Source of the DNA: Streptomyces mobaraensis
Lineage (GTDB): Bacteria > Actinomycetota > Actinomycetes > Streptomycetales > Streptomycetaceae
Assembly: GCF_020099395.1 (NCBI RefSeq)
Contig: NZ_CP083590.1
Coordinates: 3,224,001 to 3,288,000, forward strand
Direction of reading: 5' to 3'
Length of the DNA: 64,000 bases
Shown here: positions 59,980 to 64,000 of the stretch, piece after piece
Numbering within the stretch: the stretch's first letter is position 1
How the letters are laid out: every line of letters begins with the position of its first letter
Program-made: the position numbers and the translations under genes
The notes under the pieces: model-generated
What the model saw: the letters and a program-made list of their open reading frames with translations, nothing else
Told to the model about the DNA's origin: nothing
Database searches by the model: none

Positions 59980-60198
59980 GTGCCGCAGCGCGTACCGGAC
60001 GGCCTGAACTGGATCCCGGCCACCGACGACCCGACGGACACCACGTACCTGGAGGTCGCGTTCGACGGCGAGGGACAGGTCTACCTCCGCGAGAACCTCA
60101 CTCCGGAGAAGGTCGTCATCACCACGGAACGCAAGTGGGAGGCGTTCGTTCTCGGCGTGCGGGCCGGTGAGTTCGACCACTTCGTCGAGGACGTCTGA
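59980..60198 (+). CDS. DUF397-like protein
   Basis: A 72-residue protein: PDGLNWIPATDDPTDTTYLE, VAFDGEGQVYLRENLTPEKV and a C-terminal WEAFVLGVRAGEFDHFVEDV. The Trp/Thr/Tyr-Leu-Glu-Val and GEFD pattern is that of DUF397 partners of DUF5753 regulators, but no such regulator adjoins it; the nearest is at 56.3 kb. GTG start with GAGAGGGTGGGGA upstream. Confidence 0.85.
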   Translation: MPQRVPDGLNWIPATDDPTDTTYLEVAFDGEGQVYLRENLTPEKVVITTERKWEAFVLGVRAGEFDHFVEDV

Positions 60199-60285
60199 TC
60201 ACCCGGGCGACGCCCGCCGTCAGCCGTCGCCCCCGCCGTCAGTCGGCGCCGCTGTCAGTCACCGCCGGGTCGGTCACCGCCGCCC

Positions 60286-61788
60286 TCAGTCGTCGTCTCC
60301 TTCATCCCCACCGTCTCCGCCGTCCCCTTCGTCCGCGCCACTGCCGTGGCGGTCGTGCCGGGTCGGGCCGTGATGGTCCTTCTTCCCCTTCTTCCGATCG
60401 CTCCCGTCACCCCGCGGTGCCAGTGGCGGCGTGGCGGCAGGTGTCACATGCCGGGTCGTGTCCGCGGCACCGCCGTCCTGCGGCAGGCCCTCGCTCATCT
60501 CCCCGGTCTGGCCGCCACCCGGGCGGACCCCGTTGTTGTCGTCGCCGCCGTCGGAGGCGAACAGCGACGCCCCGATGACCGCCGCCACGGCGAAGGCCAC
60601 CACTCCCGCCACCGCGCCGGCCACGGCCTTCGGACTGCGCAGGCCCTTGCCGCCGCGCGTTCCGGGCCCGCTCCTGCCCCGGCCGGCGTCGGCCCGGCGG
60701 TGCCCGGTCAGGGCGGGGGTCGAGCGCGTCGCCGGGGAGCCGGGGAGGGCGTACGTCGTCACGCTCTCCTGGTGGAGCATCGGGTCGTGGCCGGTCCCGG
60801 GCATGCCCGGCGGAGGCCCTGCGGGCGGACCTACGGGCGCCCCCGCCGGAGGAACGTACGGCGAGGGCGCGTACGGCGGGGAGGACGGCACCGGCGGCGG
60901 CGGGGACGCCGCACCCACGGGCACCCCGGCGGACAGCGGCGGCTGCGCCTGGACCGGCGACTGCCGGTCGCTCCGCCAGGCACCGCTCGCGAACCAGTCG
61001 GCCACCTCCCGCGCCGAGGGCCGCTCCTCCGGCTCCTTGGCGAGCATGCGCAGCAGGTAGCCGTCCAGGGCCTGCGAGACCTCGGGCCGGTGCTCCCGCG
61101 GCGGCGTCGGCGGGGTGTCGACATGGAGGTAGAGGAGCGCGGTGGGGCTCTCGGCCCAGAACGGAGGCTGCCCGACCAACAAGTGGTAGAGAACGCACCC
61201 CAGCGCGTAGACGTCCGACGCCGGCCCCGCCACGCGCCCCAGCGCACGCTCGGGCGCGAGGTAGGTGCTCGTACCGACGATCTGGCCGGCCCGGGTCAGC
61301 CCGGCCGACGTCTCGTCGACGAAGCGGGCGATGCCGAAGTCGCCGATCTTCACCGTGCCGCTGCGGTCCAGCATGAGGTTGCCCGGCTTCACGTCCCGGT
61401 GGACGACCCCCTGCTGGTGGGCGGCCGCCAGCCCCGCCGCGGCCTGCGCGGCGACGTCGGCCACCCCGGCCGGCGAGAGCGGACCGCGGGCGGCGAGCTG
61501 CTGGGCCAGGCTGGGGCCGTTCACCAGCTCCATCACCAGGTAGAAGCGGCCGTCCCAGGACCCGAAGTCGTAGACCGACACCACTTGAGGGTGATTCAGC
61601 CGGGCCGCCGTCTGGGCCTCCAGCCGGAAACGCTGGGCGGCGGAGTCGTCTCCGTCGTCGCCAAGGAGCAGCTTGACCGCGACCTGACGGCCCAGCACCT
61701 CGTCCTGGCCGCGCCAGACTTCGCCCATTCCGCCCCGGCCGAGCAGCTCCCCCAGCCGGTAGCGTTCGGCAACCAGCACCCCTACCAC
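60286..61788 (-). CDS. Ser/Thr protein kinase with Pro-rich and acidic tails
   Basis: A 500-residue kinase. Domain at residues about 8-270: GRGGMGEVW, Lys in VAVKLLLG, HRDVKPGNLML, DFGIARF, GTSTYLAPE. A Pro/Gly/Ser linker (about 290-385), one helix (AVAGAVAGVVAFAVAAVIGA) and a short outside tail follow, with Lys-rich then Asp/Gly-rich ends (KKGKKDHHG, GDGGDGGDEGDDD). No sensor domain is present. GTG 61788 gives VVGVLVAERY, the usual start; GTG 61779 is possible. Confidence 0.92.
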   Translation of the reverse strand: MVGVLVAERYRLGELLGRGGMGEVWRGQDEVLGRQVAVKLLLGDDGDDSAAQRFRLEAQTAARLNHPQVVSVYDFGSWDGRFYLVMELVNGPSLAQQLAARGPLSPAGVADVAAQAAAGLAAAHQQGVVHRDVKPGNLMLDRSGTVKIGDFGIARFVDETSAGLTRAGQIVGTSTYLAPERALGRVAGPASDVYALGCVLYHLLVGQPPFWAESPTALLYLHVDTPPTPPREHRPEVSQALDGYLLRMLAKEPEERPSAREVADWFASGAWRSDRQSPVQAQPPLSAGVPVGAASPPPPVPSSPPYAPSPYVPPAGAPVGPPAGPPPGMPGTGHDPMLHQESVTTYALPGSPATRSTPALTGHRRADAGRGRSGPGTRGGKGLRSPKAVAGAVAGVVAFAVAAVIGASLFASDGGDDNNGVRPGGGQTGEMSEGLPQDGGAADTTRHVTPAATPPLAPRGDGSDRKKGKKDHHGPTRHDRHGSGADEGDGGDGGDEGDDD

Positions 61789-62181
61789 CCTTGAACTCGA
61801 CGCACCCCACGAACCATGCGATGAGTGCGATGAACGCGATGAACCGGCCCCGCGACCGCCCCCTGCGGCGCGTGCGAGAGCGGCCCCCACAGCCTACCGA
61901 CCACACCAACGGTTCCCCGAACATCCGTACACCCCCTGCCCTCACGCCCATTGCCCGCCGTGGGCATGCGTGATACACAGAGTCACCATAGAGCTACCCA
62001 CTGACAACGGCCGGCGGGCCGGGTGGCCGCACCGGCCGAAGATGGCGCAGGCATATGCGGGTTCCATCAAAAAATGCCGCCAAGTCGACATGCAAGTGCG
62101 GCATCGTCAGCGAAGATAGGTACCGACCTTTGCCGTGCGGCAGGGGCGGCACAACTACCCTCTAGGGGCGGTGAGTTACGA
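61789..62181. other. intergenic region before the secretion-like operon
   Basis: No gene seen. It holds three GCGATGARY 9-bp units (about 61817-61843), a GTGA-N9-TCACC site at 61970-61987 resembling a BldD box, an ATGCCGC...GCGGCAT inverted repeat (62075-62105) beside a run of six A, and TACCCT near 62156 as a candidate -10. It is more AT-rich than the rest of the window, as expected for a regulated promoter region. Confidence 0.6.
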
Positions 62182-62490
62182 ATGTTCTTGGCAGCCGGAA
62201 AAGGCGACATCAACACCATTATCGGCGGAATCGCCCCAAACTGGGGGCCTTTCGGCAGCCTGGGCCGGGAGGCCCGGGTAATGATCGAGGTCATCATGGC
62301 CGTATCGATCCTGCTCTGCCTCGCCATCGCGATCTGGGGCGCGGCGAAGCAGCGCATCGGCGCGACGGCGCTCCGCGACACCTTCAGCGCGGAACAGGGC
62401 AAGGGGCTCATCGTCGCGGGCCTGACCGGTGTGTTCATCATCGGCTCGCTCGGCACGCTGTTCACGATCGTCTACGGCATGGCCGTGTGA
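62182..62490 (+). CDS. small two-helix membrane protein (pilin/VirB2-like position)
   Basis: A 102-residue protein. MFLAAGKGDINTIIGGIAPN precedes two helices (VMIEVIMAVSILLCLAIAIW and GLIVAGLTGVFIIGSLGTLF) separated by a polar loop (AAKQRIGATALRDTFSAEQG). Size and topology resemble VirB2/TrbC-type pilin subunits or small T4SS membrane proteins, and it is first in an operon whose second gene looks VirB8/TcpC-like. I recall such a cluster as conserved in Streptomyces chromosomes. Ribosome site GGTGAG. Confidence 0.72.
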   Translation: MFLAAGKGDINTIIGGIAPNWGPFGSLGREARVMIEVIMAVSILLCLAIAIWGAAKQRIGATALRDTFSAEQGKGLIVAGLTGVFIIGSLGTLFTIVYGMAV

Positions 62491-62729
62491 TCCGGCGTCC
62501 GCCGGACCCGGCCGCCCCGGCCGGCGGACACCCGGCGCGCCCCTGACCCCGGCGCGCCCGTACGGCGTCTCCACCCCGCGCGAACCCGCTCACCCGCGGG
62601 TCCCCCCACCCAAGGCTGCTTCCTGATGCCCCCTCACTCCCTCACGCCCTCCCCCCGGAAACCGCCCGCACCGCTACCGTCGTCTCATGGCGGCAGGCCC
62701 GCGACGACGCATGAGGGAGCAGGCACGCG

Positions 62730-63602
62730 ATGAGTCTCGGTGACGACGGCTACCGAAGCGGTCAGGGCTCCGGCGGCGACGGCGGGGGTTACGGCGGGTA
62801 CGACGCCGACGACCACCACCTGACCCGCACCCGGCTCCCCGAGGGCGAAGTCGACCCTTACGCCCCCCAACGCCGCCCGGCACGCCCCAGCCGGAACCTC
62901 ATCACCATCGTCGCGGTGGTCGTCCTCCTCGTCGCCGCCATCGCCTTCGCCAACCGCGGCGGCGACAAGTCGTCGTCGGACGGCGACAACGGGAACTCGG
63001 CTAAGGGCGGCAGCAGCGCGACGGCGCCGTCGGGGGTGAAGCCGGTGGACGGGAAGAGCGGGGGGATTCCGTCGGGGTTCGCGCACGACGAGCAGGGGGC
63101 TCAGTCGGCGGCGGCGAATTTCGCGGTGGCCCTCGTCTCGGCGGACATCGTGAAGCCCGACCGGCGGCACGAGATCATCCCCAAGGTCTTCGCCGGTGAC
63201 AAGGTTTCCGACCTGCAGAGCAAGTTCGACAGAACCTACTCGAAGGACTTCCTCGGCAAACTCGGCCTGAACGAGCAGGGAGAGGCCGCCAAGGGCATGA
63301 CCTACGTGTCCCGGACGATGCCCGTGGGCACCAAGGTCACCGAGTACAGCTCCTCCAACGCTTCCGTCGAAGTGTGGTGCACCGGTGTATACGGCACGGC
63401 GGGTGTCGGTTCGACGAACCCCGTGGCCAATGACTGGTTCACGATGACGATCGCCCTGCGCTGGGTCGATGGTGACTGGAAGGCCGATTCCTTCTCGCAG
63501 AAGAGCGGTCCCGCACCCGTCAACGGGGACAAGCCCGCCTCGCCGGCGGACGAGATCTCCAAGGCAGTCGAGCAATACGGAGCGTTCACCTATGCCCGTT
63601 AG
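62730..63602 (+). CDS. TcpC/VirB8-like membrane-anchored protein
   Basis: A 290-residue bitopic protein: a Gly/Asp/Tyr-rich cytosolic N-terminus, one helix (NLITIVAVVVLLVAAIAFAN, about residues 56-74), a Ser/Gly linker and an outside domain (about 110-290; QGAQSAAANFAVALVSADIV, VWCTGVYGTAGVGSTNPVAN, WFTMTIALRWVDGDWKADSF) with the NTF2-like pattern of TcpC/VirB8 T4SS subunits. It overlaps the next gene by 11 nt. Homology at this level is inferred from architecture. Confidence 0.75.
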   Translation: MSLGDDGYRSGQGSGGDGGGYGGYDADDHHLTRTRLPEGEVDPYAPQRRPARPSRNLITIVAVVVLLVAAIAFANRGGDKSSSDGDNGNSAKGGSSATAPSGVKPVDGKSGGIPSGFAHDEQGAQSAAANFAVALVSADIVKPDRRHEIIPKVFAGDKVSDLQSKFDRTYSKDFLGKLGLNEQGEAAKGMTYVSRTMPVGTKVTEYSSSNASVEVWCTGVYGTAGVGSTNPVANDWFTMTIALRWVDGDWKADSFSQKSGPAPVNGDKPASPADEISKAVEQYGAFTYAR

Positions 63603-64000
63603 GCCCCGCCGTGCCGTGACGCTCGCTGCCGTCCTGGCCGGCGTCCAAACAACCGTGGTGCTGCTGGCGAGCCGTGCCATGGCGGCACCGACGCCCACGC
63701 CGACTCCCGGGACCACCGCACGTCCGACCCCCGGCGGAAGCACATCGCCTTCGCCGGGCGCGACCGTGACTCCGAGCCCCAGCTCGTCGGTGAAGGACTC
63801 CTGCGACCTGATCGTCGGCCCAGCCCGCCAGTACTGCCAGTCCACTCCCGACAAGGCCAAAAGCCCCCCCGACACCGCCACCGCCCTAGACCCCGCCGCC
63901 GCCCTCGCCAAAGGCTGCGCCGAGGCGGCCCAGTGGACGGTCGAGAAGCTCTCGGAAGCCGTGAAGAACACGAGCAACGTGGACTTCACGAACAGCACCT
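63592..64000 (+). CDS. secreted or membrane protein, T4SS-like operon (partial)
   Basis: The 136 codons before the window edge give a signal sequence (AVTLAAVLAGVQTTVVLLAS), a Thr/Pro/Ser/Gly-rich linker (APTPTPTPGTTARPTPGG) and the start of a conserved-looking region (SCDLIVGPARQYCQ with a Cys pair; AAQWTVEKLSEAVKNTSNVD). The ATG overlaps the preceding stop by 11 nt, so it is translationally coupled. Its place fits a VirB6/TrbL-type subunit with an N-terminal secreted part, but the membrane helices would lie outside the window. Confidence 0.72.
   Translation, partial: MPVRPRRAVTLAAVLAGVQTTVVLLASRAMAAPTPTPTPGTTARPTPGGSTSPSPGATVTPSPSSSVKDSCDLIVGPARQYCQSTPDKAKSPPDTATALDPAAALAKGCAEAAQWTVEKLSEAVKNTSNVDFTNST

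Noticed and set aside
62075..62105. Intrinsic terminator on the minus strand (ATGCCGC stem followed by six T)
   Set aside because: The stem is only 7 bp with a 17-nt loop and no minus-strand gene lies to its right; more likely part of an AT-richer promoter region.
1..64000. tRNA, rRNA, tmRNA, insertion sequences, integrase/att sites
   Set aside because: Looked for by T-loop words, transposase motifs and terminal repeats on both strands; nothing convincing was found by eye. A tRNAscan and ISfinder run would be decisive.

Overview
The window is chromosomal DNA of a Streptomyces (high-GC actinomycete). GC is very high, third codon positions are almost all G/C, GTG starts are frequent, and many actinobacterial hallmark genes are recognisable: glnR, nur, rsiG, csoR, the pst operon, a WhiJ-type trio and DUF397 proteins. 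Nearly all of it is coding and I found no tRNA, rRNA, CRISPR array or intact insertion sequence.

Layout. 0-9 kb: an ARMT1-like DUF89 protein, a LacI regulator, the nitrogen regulator glnR, a hydrolase and an asymmetric heterodimeric ABC exporter. 9-14 kb: MoaD-like protein, membrane proteins, and a sulfur unit in which a Cys-containing leader peptide with a leaderless promoter precedes a thiosulfate sulfurtransferase and its DUF1416 partner. 14-20 kb: a cobalamin riboswitch driving a BtuCDF-type importer, then nur, ygfZ and dtd. 20-22 kb: rsiG, the c-di-GMP-binding anti-sigma factor of WhiG, and an asparaginase.

22-36 kb looks like an accessory redox and stress region. It holds an Eis-like acetyltransferase, two paralogous FMN reductases each beside its own regulator (HxlR, TetR), an MFS exporter, LysR, DoxX, aldo/keto reductase, quinol monooxygenase-like and SDR genes, two broken genes, and a run of tandem repeats whose unit lengths are mostly multiples of 7.

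36-47 kb returns to core genes: an HTH/HbhA-like/DUF2516 set with mycobacterial synteny, an RsbU-type phosphatase, an NlpC/P60 hydrolase, and a phosphate block (PHO boxes, pstSCAB, pit and its DUF47 partner). 47-62 kb carries csoR with its operator, a lipoprotein, a secreted bicovalent flavin oxidase, PAP2, a transglycosylase/P60 cell-wall hydrolase, two Ser/Thr kinases, a WhiJ-like trio and a cysteine hydrolase/GlxA-regulator pair. The right end (62-64 kb) enters an operon resembling a chromosomal type IV secretion-like cluster and runs off the window.

Recurring themes are a mirrored dispersed repeat at 3' ends, mainly between convergent genes, and many genes whose start codon lies 6-7 nt after a -10-like hexamer, as expected for leaderless mRNAs.
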